From assembly GCA_030407005.1 (NCBI GenBank), contig JAUDYN010000003.1, positions 1,054,001-1,118,000 on the forward strand: a stretch of DNA of 64,000 bases. The letters are read 5' to 3'. The notes beneath the pieces are model-generated. The model was not told where the DNA came from. It saw only the letters and a program-made list of their open reading frames with translations, and did no database searches. A program made the position numbers and the translations under genes. This DNA is from Desarmillaria ectypa. Its lineage: Eukaryota > Basidiomycota > Agaricomycetes > Agaricales > Physalacriaceae. This document shows positions 22,910-34,279 of the stretch, piece after piece. How positions within the stretch are numbered: position 1 is the stretch's first letter; the number at the start of each line of letters is the position of its first letter.

Positions 22910-24848
22910 ATGGCCTCTCGTCTACCGCGATACCGAAGCAGCTCTCCCGAAAGGACTCTCATGGCGCCTCCTCTCAAGCGAAAAGCCCAGGATCAGAATG
23001 ACCCTCCAGTCAGAAAAATGCACAAACCTCTTTCAAAATCAAGCACTTCCACAGCCCCAAAACCTCTCACAAAACCTCGTCCACCTGCCCTGACAACGAG
23101 CACGCGCGCCACACAGATCTCTGACTTGACAAAGCAGCTGGGAGAGGCAAAGTCACAGGCTCGAGAGCACCTCCATGCTCTCAATCTCGCCAATGATGAA
23201 ATCGCCACACTCAAAAGGACACATTCGATGCAGGTTTCGGAACTCGAATATGACATACGGAGGGGACAGCTTCAAGTGGAGGAGCTGGACCAAGATTTGC
23301 GGTTGGCAAGTGCAGAGGCGCAAAAACTGCGGGAGAACGTGAGCCAACTCACATTAACGGGACAGGATATGCAGGGACAGTTGAGAAATAACGCAGAGGT
23401 CATTGAAACTCTCAGGGCTGAGGTGGAAGCTCTGAAATCCGAGGCTATCAATGCCGAGTCGGTGCGTCGGCAGCTACACAACACCATCCAAGAGTTAAAA
23501 GGAAACATCCGTGTCTTTTGCCGAGTGCGTCCAGATCCATCACCCGAGCTGGCAAATGTCAGCTACAGCAAGGAGAAACGTGATATCGTTGTCACATCGA
23601 CGAGTGAGAGCGCCACTGGCCAGCAGCGCAAGGACGTGCACAGCTTCACGTTCGACAGGGTGTTCGAACCGCACGCAACCCAGGCAGAAGTTTTTGAAGA
23701 AGTTTCCCAGTTGGCCCAGAGCTGTACAGACGGATATAATGTTTGTATATTTGCTTACGGTCAGACAGGTTCTGGCAAATCCTTTACAATGGAGGGCGGT
23801 CAGGTAATCGTCATCCGTTTATCCTCTCTTTATCCTACTCATGTATGCAGACCGAAGAAACGGCTGGTATGATTCCAAGAGCTGTTGATCAGCTGTTCCG
23901 TGTCACCAATGATCTCAAGTCGCGCGGCTGGGAATATACGCTGCAAGGACAATTTCTTGAAATAGTACGCATCGATATTCTATTTTTCTGCTACTTGCTT
24001 CTCATTCGACCTCCTAGTATAACGAAACTATCAATGATCTCCTAGCGTCATCGTCTTCTATCAATGTCCCTTCCTCTTCCTCGGCTTCTTCTCTCCAATA
24101 CAACATTAAACATGATCCTCAGACCCGTACAACTACTGTGACAAATCTGACCCATGTCCAACTCATCTCTCCTACTCATGTCCGTAACCTACTCCTTCAA
24201 GCCCAGTCTCGGAGGAGCGTCGCAAGTACACTCATGAATGAACATTCTTCCCGCTCACATTCCGTGTTCCGCGTTAAGATTGAAGGTATCAACGAAACGA
24301 GTGGAGAGCGGTGTGTAGGGTGGCTGAACCTGGTCGACTTGGCAGGTAGCGAGCGGCTCAATGTTAGTTTTGCGGGCAGCGTGGGACCTGGAGCAGAGCG
24401 GTTGAAGGAGACACAAAATATTAACAAGAGTCTAAGTTCCCTGGGCGACGTCATTTCCGCTCTGGGAGAGAAGAGTGCGAATGGGGAGAAACATGTGCCA
24501 TACAGAAATTCAAAGGTGGGCACTGGCTTTTTTCGCCGTCTGGTGTTATGTTGAGCATTGGTACAGTTGACATACCTTTTGCAATATTCTTTGAGTGGAA
24601 GCTCCAAGACATTGGTACGTAGTTGGTTACCGAGTTATGCTTTCAGACATCATTAACCTTTGACGACTTAGATGATCCTCAATCTTTCGCCTTTGGCAGC
24701 TCATCTGAACGAGTCGCTGAATTCGCTACGATTCGCTACCAAGGTACTTCAATTCTCCCTTGCATTCTTGCGCGTATGCTCATTTCGCTGCTTTCAGGTT
24801 AACAACACTACTATTGGCACTGCGAAAGGCTTGAAACAGGGCCGGTGA
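22910..24848 (+). CDS. Kinesin-14, C-terminal motor (Kar3/Ncd type)
   Basis: A minus-end-directed spindle/nuclear motor. The order is diagnostic: a basic Pro/Ser-rich microtubule-binding tail with an NLS-like PLKRKAQ (residues 1-65), a coiled coil (about 70-195), the kinesin-14 neck '[14 protein letters not shown]' (about 195-208), and then the motor at the C-terminus. Motor motifs: P-loop '[15 protein letters not shown]', switch I '[11 protein letters not shown]', switch II 'LVDLAGSER' and '[14 protein letters not shown]'. It ends shortly after '[11 protein letters not shown]' with the stop at 24846-24848. Introns fall within the motor (for example 23803-23852 and 23966-24020, both approximate). 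Start 22910 (MASRLPRY) was preferred to the in-frame ATG 40 codons upstream. Motor class is certain; a single kinesin-14 of this type is usual in fungi and acts in karyogamy and spindle assembly. Confidence 0.93.
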
Positions 24849-26042
24849 TAATTAACGAAGCTCAGCTGGTCAATATACCGGTATTTATTTCGATGGACGG
24901 TATAGCGGCTTGACTATTCTACACCCTGTATGAGTAAATTATGTGATCGCCAATCAGCTGGTCTGTATATCATTTCTCGAACCCTTAGACGTTATATCGG
25001 ACAATCCCAACTGGGCAAAGTCGAGTGGGGAAGACCCTGGCGGCATCGCCTGAATTGGAATCCCAAATGGCTTCCTTCCTTCTATCAGCGCATAAAGACA
25101 GTCGACACAGAGTACATGAGATTATAGGCGCCCAGATAGATGCGATGTCCATGAGGTCCTGGAGAAACTTTGTCACAGTCATATAGTATGTATATATTTG
25201 AAGGAGTAAGTAGAGGGATACAAAGTCACACGGATGCGTGCCATAGCCAGATTGCATGAAGCTGAAGATCTCGAGAACAACATATCTGTTTACCTTTAGT
25301 TATGCTATTGAAGTTCGAATATGATATCGGCGGGTGCGCTACGTCGGGTAGTTCGGGCCGACTATGCCACTGAGCCCTTTTTTTCACTTGAGCAAATTCC
25401 GGGACTTTGCTTGAGAGCATAGTAACATAATGGTGAACGGTGCAAGACGGTCGTTCTAGAGTAACATGGATAATTTGGCTCCTGCCACAACCAAACAGCA
25501 TATCAAATTTATTTTGAAACAAGTGTCGCCATGCCAGCGCCCAGGACCTTGCTTGCTTTACCGGAACTTGCAAGCCAAGAAGACCAGCGGGACCAGCGAT
25601 GCTCCTTATCTAGGAGTTTGAGAGGACTGAACAACCTACAAGAGCATCCGGGGCAGTACCTCACATGTAACAATGGAAATTGGAAAGCTTGTTACTAACC
25701 AGTAACAGACAAAGTCTCTGATAATAGGGCCAGTTGGCCCACTGAACCTGCCTAAGTGAAATTCCGGAACTTGGGGAGGGGGAGAGAAGACTTCTTTTGA
25801 CCTCGAATAGGACACAAAGCACCCTTGGCGGTTTCGCATTTTTTTGCACGAATGTAGAATTCTTTTTTCGTGGCTGTGAATGACCAGTTACATAAGCCTA
25901 GTGTTAGGGTTTCCCGCCGAGAGTCAGGTCTTGCCGTTCATTATTGACATCTATTTGCCCATCACAAGTTTCGGCTAGGAAATGATTAGGAGCGGGTAGA
26001 CCTTACTTTCCAGCAAGGTAACTTGTCCTCAACTATTTTGCC
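24849..26042. other. Largest gene-free gap
   Basis: About 1.2 kb between the kinesin stop and the remodeler start. Only chance-looking ORFs (up to 115 codons on the minus strand at 25226-25573, no motif, odd composition). I searched by eye for tRNA boxes, long repeats and transposase motifs and saw none. A small GTTACT..AGTAAC inverted repeat near 25690-25707 is too short to interpret. The final 150 bp is presumably the remodeler promoter. Confidence 0.4.
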
Positions 26043-29000
26043 ATGCCTGGCAAGGACTCTTCCGACCCAGTCCTCCTCATGATCCCCGATAGGGAGAGCC
26101 AACGGAGCTCCTCAGGCCTAGCATCCGCTAACTTCAAGTCCAATTCTGGTCCATCGCGCAAATTCGTCATTCTTCCCCCAATCCTCCCCTCAGAAGAGAA
26201 AAGAAGGTACAAAGACATGCCAGAGACGGGAAAGATACGCGATATCGAGCCTCCCGTCGATGAAGTAATGGGCGAATACAGAGACGACCGGGGCCGCGAC
26301 TGGTATTATGCGCGCTATCAAAAGGGAATTACTCATCGGGTGCGTGTTGTCGTCATATTGACGCGTCTTGACATGCGCTTTGACGCGTTGCCTCTTCCAG
26401 TTTTGCAAAAGGACGTTCGAAATCAATCACGCAGATGTGGTGCGGGCATATAGTGCGTGTTTTTTGCGATCAGGCTCAGTCCCTAATATCCTGACATTTT
26501 CCTCTTCAGGGACGCGCAAAGCCGAAGGATTGCTGCCACATTTCGACCCATCTGGCCATGACGTCCATCCAAAAGCTCGTCCTACCGTCATATCAAAGAT
26601 TGGCAAGCGTAAAGCTGGACCTGCCTTCTGGGACAATGTCCCACACTCCGAAGACGACGAGGAAGAAGAAGAAAGCTCGCCAGAGAATGAAGACGATTAT
26701 GGAGTACTGTCACTTCGACTCAGACAAAGATCCCATGTAAAACGTTCGACACTCCCTTTCAGTCCGACGAAGACACGCTCGCAGAGAGTCTATGCTATCC
26801 AAGGGTCCGAGGATGAAGATGACACCGGAAACACTGCCCCCCAAAGGCGATCTACGCGATATAGAAAACCTATGAAGGTTGACATTGATGAATTCTCGGG
26901 AGCATCCTCAGATGGCGGAGACAGCGATGACTACATCACATCACGGGGAGCCAGAGCAAAGACTTTCAGGAACAAGAAGAAAAACGGGCCTGGGTCTGCT
27001 TCGCGTCCCGCGTATGGCTTCTTTCGCCCTGTTGCCGATATCGACTGCGATCCTTTTTCTGACGACGAGTCTTTCTTGAGGGCGCATCGTTCAATTTGCG
27101 AGAAATGTCATCGCGGACCTACCCACGTCATACAAGAAGCTGCGCAAAAGAAGAAAAAGGGTAAAGGCCGGAGAAAGAAGAGGACATCGGATGATGAACT
27201 TGAGCCTGATTCTGTAGATGAAGTGGAGCGACTTGGCGAACTCGGGGGTTGGGTTCGCTGGTGTGTCTTTTTCTCTGCGGCCATTTGTATGACCCTGACC
27301 GATACTCATCAGTTTGAAATGTCCTGTTACTGCTCACTGGCGTTGCCTTGCTAGCACTCAAAGAGACGAAATTTTGAAGGCTGCCCGAGAACGGGATCGA
27401 AACTTGTGGATCGAAGCTAACCCCGACGCTGCAGCGAACGTGGAGAAAGATGGTCCAATTAAAAGGCCGGGTTTGGGTATTTCTGAGACAACTGAGTTTA
27501 TCTGCGGTTCGCATCTTCAACAACATGTAGAATTACTGTCCTAACGACATGGTTAACAGGTTCTTGCATGAAAGGTGGCATCTGCATGTCGTGCACGGAG
27601 GTTGCTATCGAGCCGGATCTATCACGGGTGCAAAGGTCTCAGGGTGCCAGCATAACAAGCTCGGTGCCCAACGATACCGATAACACGGACAACAGAGATG
27701 TCAAGGAGGTCGACGTCGCACGTGAACTCCGGTTCCGTTGCTTCACCTGCAAACGACTGTCTCACTACGAGCATCTTCCCAAGCCGCCCAATCATGCAGC
27801 AGATACAGTAGCAGAGATTGCGGAACACTATCAGAGGAATTGGCTTTGTCACGACTGTGCATCTTTCACCTATCCGCTGGACAAGGTCTTAGCCTGGCGC
27901 CCTTATCCTGCTAATGCTGTCGAACCTCCTCGATCTGTGAGCGAGCCACCTAATTACAAGAGTCCCTTACCTCGAGAATATCTGGTCAAATGGGAGGAAC
28001 GAAGTTATCGTCGACTCAATTGGGTTCCTCATATGTGGTTACTTTCCACTCATCCCTTTAAATTGAGGAATTTCTTGACAGGCGGTGCGAAGGTCGAACT
28101 TTTGGCTACGTCGAAGAAGCAGATCGAAGCAGAAGAACCCGCTTCCATCTTTGAAGAAGCGGATCAGTCGCGGGCCTCTTCAGTAAAGCCTGGAACGAAC
28201 ACTCCGCAGCTACCCCAGGATGCTATGCTTGACGCTGAATCTCGGATTCCTCCTGAATGGAAGACTGTAGACCGTATATTGGACATTCGTCTCTGGCGAT
28301 CCAAACCCAAGAAGAAAGCAGCCAACAAAGGCAAGGGGAAATGTCGGAGGGTGTCTAGCGACGAAGAGATGGAAGACGGCGCCAATAGCGGCTTTGGGTC
28401 GGATTATGATGCAGCGTTCAATAATGGGGAGCAACCCGACGACAACATGATTGAAACTGTCGAAGACTGGGAGTCACGCACTGGCGAAGATTTCACGATT
28501 GACAATATTGAGCTTGTTGTATGGGCTTTCATCAAGTGGGAAGACCTTGGTTACGATGAAGGTCAGTTCAGTTTCTAATTCAGTTTTTTTTTGTTCTAAT
28601 AGGATCGCTAGCATCATGGGATTCTCCGCCTCAGAAGACCGACATCACTTACCCAGCATTCGAAACTGCACTATCCCGCTACATAAAATCCCGTACAGTT
28701 CAAGTTCCTAAACTAAAGGCTCATGAGATATCTGCATACGAAAATAGGCCCAAGGATGAATACAAGCATAAATACGCACTTCTGGATGCCGCTGATTTGG
28801 ATCTGGGTCAGAAACCTGAACTGAAGTTAATGCCTTTCCAGGTAAAGCTAGTTCGCCTATATGTCATCTTCTTACTCACATTTGGCTAGGTCGACGGTTT
28901 CAATTGGTTAGTTGATAACTGGTGGAACAAACAACCATGTATTCTAGCTGATGAGATGGGTCTGGTACGTTGCCAGAGCATTTTCCCACAAGCCCGTATT

Positions 29001-32000
29001 CAATATGTCTATAGGGAAAAACAGTTCAAATTGCGACTTTTATTGGGAAAATCGCGTCCGAATGGAAGGCTTTCCCCGCTCTTGTAGTAGTCCCCAATTC
29101 TACCATCACCAACTGGGTCAGAGAATTTGAGCGTTGGGCACCGAACCTTCGGGTGGTACCGTTTTACGGAGAAAGTAAAGCCCGCGAAGTGATCAAAAAC
29201 TTCGAGCTCAGGCACAATACGAAAGAGGCTGGTACAACTGGTGCTAAATTCCATGTGCTCGTCACGACGTACGAGGCACTCTTGGGTCAGAAAGACTTCA
29301 CGCCCGTATTCAAAAGTCAACCACGCTGGGAGGTAAATTTCTGCGTGCTTGCTAACAAGCGATGCTTGGCATACTGACTATATTCCGAAGGTCCTGGTGA
29401 TCGATGAAGGTCAAAGATGCAAGTATTGCTGTTATTTATCAAAACGGCGCAACTTAACTTTATCTTTAGTGAAAAGTGACAAAAGCCTGCTTTTTAGGAA
29501 GCTGAATGAGTTGAATAGCATTCATCGGATCATTATGACAGGCGTACGTCTTCCATAGGATTTGCTCTCTCCTTTACTTACAATCAATTTTAGACGCCCT
29601 TGAATAACAACATACGAGAGCTATTTAATCTCATGAACTTCCTCGATCCTGAGCAGTGGAATGATTTGGAGGCTATGGAAAAGGAACACGAAGAGCTGAC
29701 CGAAGAACTCGTGAAGCGACTCCATTCTAGGTTGCGGCCCTACTTCCTTCGTCGTATCAAAAGTGAAGTGCTTCAACTGCCTCCGAAGGTGATTTCTCGT
29801 AAAGCGTACACATCGCGGTCTAATCTTGCCTTAGAACGAAGTCATCGTCCCTGTCTCGATGACACCTTTGCAAAAGGAAATCTATCGTCGCATCCTAAGT
29901 AAGTTTTCCTTTGGCGGCATGGTATAATCTGATTTTCAACTGAATAGGCCACAACCTGGAGCTACTCGCTGCTTTAACTCAGCCTGGCGCGAAGACTGGA
30001 GCGCAGTCGAAAGGCCGCATTAATAATGTTCTCATGCAATTGCGAAAGTGAGTTTTGAACAATTTCGATATCAGTGTTCTAATGGTTCCTTAGGTGTCTT
30101 CAACATCCTTATCTGTGCTTCGAAGATATAGAGCCCTCTGGGCTTTCGCCGCAAGAGACCCATGAGAAACTGATTGACGCCAGTGCAAAGCTCCGCTTGT
30201 TAAAATCTTTGTTGCCCAAGTTGAAAGCCCGAGGCCATAGAGTACTACTTTTTAGCCAGGTACGTTGTCGGTGTTAACTCGAGATTGATATTCATGATGG
30301 ATTAGTTCGTGATCGGATTGAACATCATTGAAGATTTCTTGGTCGGAGAAGGCACCAAATACTTGCGCCTGGTTTGTTGCAAAGGTCTTGACTGCAAAGT
30401 AAATTCTGATAGTTCTGTAGGATGGAAATACTAAGGGTACTGAACGTCAGAAGGGAATGGATGAATTTAATCGTCCGGGGTCCGATGTCTTCATATACTT
30501 GTTGACGACACGTGCGGGGGTAGGTGGTCAATAAATCTGTGTATGCTATGTTCTGACTAGGCAAACAGGGCGTTGGCATCAATTTGTTTGTAAGTTATTT
30601 ATGGGTACTTAATTTGTATGCACTTATAACCGTCGTTTCATAGAGCGCTGACACTGTTATCATATACGATCCTGATTTCAATCCACACCAGGTATGTTGC
30701 GGTTACCATTTACGGGTTCCAACCTGATGTTTTTTACTTTGCAGGACCTTCAAGTAGGTCGTCATGCGGATGATTGAGATCATATCTAAATGGTTTCGTA
30801 GGCTATCGCTAGAGCATACAGGTTTGGACAACAGAAAACATGTCTAGTCTTCAAATTGATGGTCAAGGCATCTGCGGAAGGTGAGATGATAACCCGTCAA
30901 ATACCCGCACTGTACTGATCATGACTACAGAACGCATCGTACAAGTTGGCAAGAAGAAGATGGTATTAGACCATCTCATTGTGCAGAAGATGGATGATGA
31001 TGACTCGGCAGGAGAGGATGTGCAGTCCATTCTAGGCTATGGCGCTCAAGCTCTCTTTGAATTTGGAAATGAATCGACACATGATATAACCTGTGTGTTG
31101 AACTGCCACCGAGAATGCTCCTTTATCTGACAGTGCTACACCTAGATACCGACCATGACGTCGATAATCTCATAGAAAAGACCGAGAAAGAAGGTGACCA
31201 GGACGAGTCAGCAAAGGAGGGCGGCGCTGCGTTCTCGTTTGCCAAGGTTTGGACAGCTGGTCGTGAAACCCTGGAAGAGGTGGGGGATGAGGATCACGGT
31301 GATTCCTGGACGACAACGTTACAATTAATCACCGCGGAGCACGAGAAGATCCAGCCACGAGAGGTGGCCGCGACAGGCCGGGGAGTACGTCGAAAAGCCG
31401 CAATTCGACCACAGGTAACTATAAGGTTTGTTTTTAGCGGTCCAAAACGCACTGACATGTCTTTCAATCAAGGCCGGCATCTACATCGAGGATACGCCTA
31501 AAGCTCCTCCAGCGAAGAATAAAGTCAAAGGCTCGGCATCCAACACATCAGATGGGTCTGCTTATGGAGCTTCAGAAATATCCGACGGGGATGCTAGCGA
31601 TACTCGCACAACTGCTAGTAGTGTAGGTGTGCAGGGCCTTGAAATGATTGCGCCTCCGGCCTTGCCAAAGAAAGTTAAGAAGCCAAGGGAAACCGGTCCG
31701 TTTACGGCTATCCAGAACATGGTCGACACTTGCGGATTGTGCGGGAGGAGACATGGAGATCGTCTAGGAGAATGCGCTATGACGGACAGGTCAGAGAACT
31801 TGGCTGAATTCAGGGAAATGTTGATTCTGTATGCCGACGACGAGCCCTTTGAAGAGCGGGTATGTTTTTCTCATTGTACTACATGCACCTACTTACTTGT
31901 TCCTGGTCTACAGCGAGCTGCAGTTGAAGCCATCGATCGAGTCTTATATTATCGTGGACATCTTAGTCTAATCGCAGGCCAGCCTCTGCATCCGGTGGTA

Positions 32001-32511
32001 AAGCAGTCGGTACAGAACTTTGTGGTCAAGAAGTCCAAGCCACAGCTGGCTAATGGATTACGGATGTCTGCTGCTTTCTCGGCCTCAGCGCCTGTAGCTG
32101 GCCTGTCAAAGGTACCAGCTGCGGCTTCTGCGTCTGTAGGCCGACCGCCATCTCCTATGGCCGGACCATCTAAACGCACTCCATCTCCGACTCCGCTGAT
32201 TTCTGAGTCGGCCCAGACCAAGAAAGTAAAGTCGAATGGGAATGCTCCCTGTATCATATGCGGGCAGACCTACCATGAGCTCATTGACTGTCCCTCAGTC
32301 AAGGCGGGCCCCAGAAGGTTGGTTGTGCGACTCACGTTGCGATGAGAGACTGATGCCATTTCAACTCAGTATTGCTAAAGAGATTAAGCGTCTAGAAGAT
32401 TTACCCGGAACCGGCGATACTGTCAAATACCTCAAACTTATACTGAAGAAGCAGAAGCGGAGAGAACTTGCGTTGGCCGCTGATAATAACGATGCCTCGC
32501 GGAATCTGTAG
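26043..32511 (+). CDS. Mit1/CHD-like SNF2 chromatin remodeler with PHD-type fingers and tandem chromodomains
   Basis: Domain order is like the Mi-2/Mit1 family (the ATPase of fission yeast SHREC). It has an acidic/basic disordered N-terminus, then Cys-rich PHD-like fingers ('CEKCHRGPTHV', 'VTAHWRCLAS', 'CMKGGICMSC', 'FRCFTCKRLSHYEHL', 'WLCHDC'). A chromodomain follows ('EYLVKWEERSYRRLNWVP', about 27973) and a second ('AFIKWEDLGYDE' joined to 'SWDSPP'). The SNF2 core has 'MPFQVDGFNWLVDNWW', Walker A DEMGLGKT (intron-split near 28963), 'VLVTTYEALL', motif II DEGQ, 'MTGTPLNNNIRELFNLM', 'HRVLLFSQ', 'TTRAGGVGINL' and 'ARAYRFGQ'. The C-terminus has two CCHC-like fingers ('CGLCGRRHGDRLGEC', 'CIICGQTYHELIDC'), a Mit1-like trait. 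One intron (29419-29469) uses a GC donor. The C-terminal fingers favour Mit1 over Chd1. It is first of three nucleic-acid genes on this strand. Confidence 0.85.
29419..29469 (+). other. GC-AG intron within the remodeler helicase motif II-III region
   Basis: The expected family sequence DEGQRLKSDKSLL appears only if the donor GCAAGT at 29419 is used with the CTTTAG acceptor at 29469. The split Leu codon is T|TG. The intron is 51 nt, a multiple of three with no stop, so retention would insert 17 residues (Cys-, Tyr- and Arg-rich) without breaking the frame. Confidence 0.8.
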
Positions 32512-32728
32512 TAGACCTATGTCCTGATTTTGACCTATATTTTGTGACCCAAGTACATATAAATCAAGTATTGTAGAGTAGAGACAGCCTTATTGTTTTT
32601 CATAGAACGTGGGAAGGAAGCCACGCTGGAAGCGGTAGGCAGCTCTCTTGTTTGGTCACTCAATGGGTAAGTGACTCTCTGCCATCTGATACTTCTTTCC
32701 GAACGACAGCTCTACAATTCTTGCCTGT

Positions 32729-33818
32729 ATGCACTCAAGACTATTGCACCAGAGCGTCTCCAATTCTACACTCAAGCGCACACGCTCGTCTGAACATGTT
32801 CAGCTGCCACAACTAGAACCTGATACGTATCTTCAAGTATACACACACAAATCACTTCGACGGCCCTGCGCCGCCTCGCCCGACGAATATGAAGACAATG
32901 AACGACTGTCAGTATTGGGGGAGCAGGCGCTCGATGCGGCAGTGACAACGGCGCTGTTCTATGAACGACCGTTGTTGGGATTGAGCGAGATGGAGGTGAG
33001 TTTGTGGGCGCTTGTCTGTTAATATGCTTCGGTGTTCAGGGAAGACTAGGCGAAGAAAAAAGATATAACGTCCTGGATGAATATTGACTCGTGGGTGCGA
33101 CGCTACCAGATGCGGGAGAAGGTCCGATGCCACCCAGACCAATTCGAAATCCTGCATTCACCTGAGGTCAGTACGCTCCATGACTGCATCTGATGTTCAT
33201 CGTTGCTCAGTATATGGCTATAGGAAACAAATGCCTTATTCTATGCATACATCGGCGGTGTGTTCGCAAATCTTGGAATGGATGCAGTACAACAGTGGAT
33301 CAATGCGCTAATAGGCCTAAGTGGGATACAGCAGCCACCTCCTTCGCAGCGAAGGGTGAAGAATCTGCCTACACCTCAACCGCAGTCTATTCAGCCTACA
33401 CTTCATAGGGCCCAATTCATCCCACCACAGCCAACGTCTTTTGCTCAATTCTCACGTTTCCCGTCAGTTCCCATGCCGATGTTTCCACCTTTGCCGATGG
33501 CGAAACCACCGCCTCCACCGAAGCTGCCCAATCCGATGTCACCTGCCCAACCCCATCTAGCCTTTTTACCCCAGTTCAACGAAAAGGCCTCTCAGCGACG
33601 TGTGGTGGTCGAGTATCCTGCTCAGTTCAGCGGACCTCCTCATGCTGGCAAGTGGACTGTCAAGTGTGTTGGTGAGTACAATCATGAGTTTGAATTTCTG
33701 AGCCTCATTGCGCTCTTCAGTCAACGGGATCGAGAAGGGTCAGGGTGTTGGTGGGAGCAAACAGATTGCCAAGGAACAAGCAGCACGGGCGGCATATTAC
33801 GCCATGGGATGGACTTAG
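32729..33818 (+). CDS. Degenerate RNase III-fold protein with C-terminal dsRNA-binding domain
   Basis: Residues about 30-150 follow the RNase III fold: 'YLQVYTHKSLRRP' matches the 'TH.S' helix, 'NERLSVLGEQALDAAVTTAL' aligns with the signature ERLEFLGDAVLD, and 'NALFYAYIGGVFANLG' aligns with DVFEALIGAIYLDGG. In these alignments the catalytic acids are changed (Glu to Ser, Asp to Glu, Asp to Ala, Glu to Tyr), so cleavage is unlikely. A Pro/Met-rich linker leads to a dsRBD ('WTVKCVVNGIEKGQGVGG', then 'SKQIAKEQAARAAYYAMGW'), assembled by removing the intron at about 33671-33720. The stop is at 33816-33818. Introns near 32996-33050 and 33168-33222 were also bridged. Mitochondrial ribosomal proteins mL44/mL57 are known inactive RNase III folds, but the linker and absent presequence leave placement open. 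Confidence 0.75.
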
Positions 33819-34279
33819 CGAAATAATATTCCCGACTTGATGATATGTCAGGATTATTATCATCGTTTTTACCGAATGGCCCAGAGGTGCTTATCCTTGC
33901 TTATCCATCATGTTGGGCAGATTCGAGCCAGCCACTCACATTCGATGACACATCCTTCGTCTGCCATCGCATGCGAGGGACTAACTCAAGTATACCCGAC
34001 GTTTCCCGTAGTATGCTTAAATAATTATTTAGTCAGAATACAGATATTTTTCATTGAGTATTTGCTGACCGATCCTTTTGTCTTAGTCATTTCGGCGTCA
34101 GATTCGTCGCATCACCGTCGTCGGCGCCGATATATCACGTGGTATGCCGAGCCAGAACTTTGAGGAACAACTTACAGCTTCTTCACAGTCGACGTTCTCG
34201 GCGCCCTCGACCAATCTTTCTAGCTGTCGTCGACGTCGGAAAACACTCTTTGCCTCATATTTCGCTGTTTATTGCCACC
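33819..34279. promoter_or_regulatory. Upstream region of the Rad5-like gene
   Basis: 461 bp with no supported gene. It contains a CACGTG E-box (34136-34141) about 140 bp before the ATG. The Rad5-like start itself sits in a textbook Kozak context, GCCACCATG. Confidence 0.35.

Noticed and set aside
25226..25573. 115-codon minus-strand frame in the large gap
   Set aside because: No motif, no splice-linked partner exon and composition like the surrounding non-coding DNA.
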